Shown here one piece after another: positions 51,261 through 51,353 of a stretch of 51,353 nt of DNA (position 1 is the first letter of the stretch; each line of letters begins with the position of its first letter). The notes under the pieces are model-generated. The model was not told the origin of the DNA and searched no databases. It saw only the letters and a list, made by a program, of their open reading frames with translations. The DNA lies in NCBI GenBank assembly GCA_017512285.1, contig JAFWGU010000008.1, positions 1 through 51,353 on the forward strand, written 5' to 3'. The position numbers and the translations under genes were made by a program. The stretch comes from Erysipelotrichaceae bacterium. Its GTDB lineage: Bacteria; Bacillota_I; Bacilli_A; Erysipelotrichales; Erysipelotrichaceae.

Positions 51261-51353
51261 ATGAAGATAAGTTATGAAGAAAAAGTGGACATGTATCGTA
51301 AGTGGAAAAATAGAGAGAAGTCTCCCGGACAGTTAGCGAAAGAATATGGAGTA
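51261..51353 (+). CDS. IS3-family transposase OrfA, N-terminal fragment (runs off window)
   Basis: The open frame gives MKISYEEKVDMYRKWKNREK and continues with SPGQLAKEYGV to the last base. This is the start of the IS3 OrfA helix-turn-helix that binds the terminal repeats, followed in complete elements by OrfB (DDE integrase) through a -1 frameshift. GGAGGGG lies 7 bases before the ATG. Only 31 codons are visible. Confidence 0.78.
   Translation, partial: MKISYEEKVDMYRKWKNREKSPGQLAKEYGV

Noticed and set aside
1-51353. CRISPR arrays, tRNA/rRNA genes, prophage or toxin-antitoxin pairs
   Set aside because: No regularly spaced repeats, clover-leaf genes, phage structural genes or small paired frames were seen while reading the window.

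Overview
The window looks like chromosomal DNA of a low-to-mid GC Gram-positive bacterium (Bacillota), probably a gut-type member of the Erysipelotrichia or a relative. Evidence: strong AGGAGG-type ribosome sites, TTGACA/TATAAT and extended -10 promoters, the Bacillus-type order comFA-comFC-(csp)-secA-prfB and uvrA-hprK-lgt/ppaX-trxB-yvcK-whiA, lipoprotein-anchored binding proteins, and a catabolite-repression-like cre site. No rRNA, tRNA, CRISPR or prophage was seen. The only mobile element is the left end of an IS3-family insertion sequence at the right edge. No gene-free stretch exceeds 300 bases.

Layout. 1-5.1 kb: end of comFA, comFC, a cold-shock protein, secA and prfB with its programmed +1 frameshift. 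5.1-9.0 kb: a MATE exporter, a folate ECF S-component (folT) under a THF-type riboswitch, a divergent L-threonine aldolase whose promoter shares a palindromic -35 box with folT, and a HAD hydrolase. 9.0-12.7 kb: two FtsX-type permeases and their ABC ATPase, apparently from a leaderless transcript. 12.7-19.5 kb (minus strand): a tight seven-gene operon, here called the XpaC/TelA/AAA/LemA/TPM operon. It combines two XpaC-like membrane proteins, a TelA homologue, a tandem AAA+ protein with a degenerate first module, an unrecognised helical protein, a LemA-like exported protein and a TPM-domain protein. It is the best candidate here for a poorly described system. 19.7-30.3 kb: GNAT, uvrA, hprK, an lgt-ppaX gene fusion, trxB, yvcK, whiA, an SDR, a small membrane protein and an Eis-like acetyltransferase; rapZ is missing from its usual place. 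30.3-35.1 kb: rubrerythrin with an operator-like dyad in its promoter, gapA, an SDR, and an AEC transporter with adenosine deaminase.

35.2-48.4 kb is a beta-glucan/cello-oligosaccharide utilisation locus. It holds a cytoplasmic GH5, cellodextrin phosphorylase and cellobiose phosphorylase (GH94), a LacI-family regulator facing them across a region with repeated AAACG operators, a sugar-binding lipoprotein, two permeases, an MsmK/UgpC-type ATPase and a surface GH5 lipoprotein. The inferred route is: surface GH5 trims beta-glucan, the ABC importer brings oligosaccharides in, and the two phosphorylases release glucose-1-phosphate. 48.4-51.2 kb: a GtrA-like membrane protein, a family-2 glycosyltransferase with an apparent C-terminal MarR-like winged-helix domain, and a DUF4003-like protein ending in poly-alanine. 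51.2 kb to the end: IS3-family left end and start of orfA.

Family names come from remembered motifs and domain patterns; no database search was run. Strongest calls: secA, prfB, uvrA, trxB, gapA, cellobiose phosphorylase, whiA, hprK. Weaker calls: substrates of transporters and SDRs, and roles of the XpaC/TelA operon.
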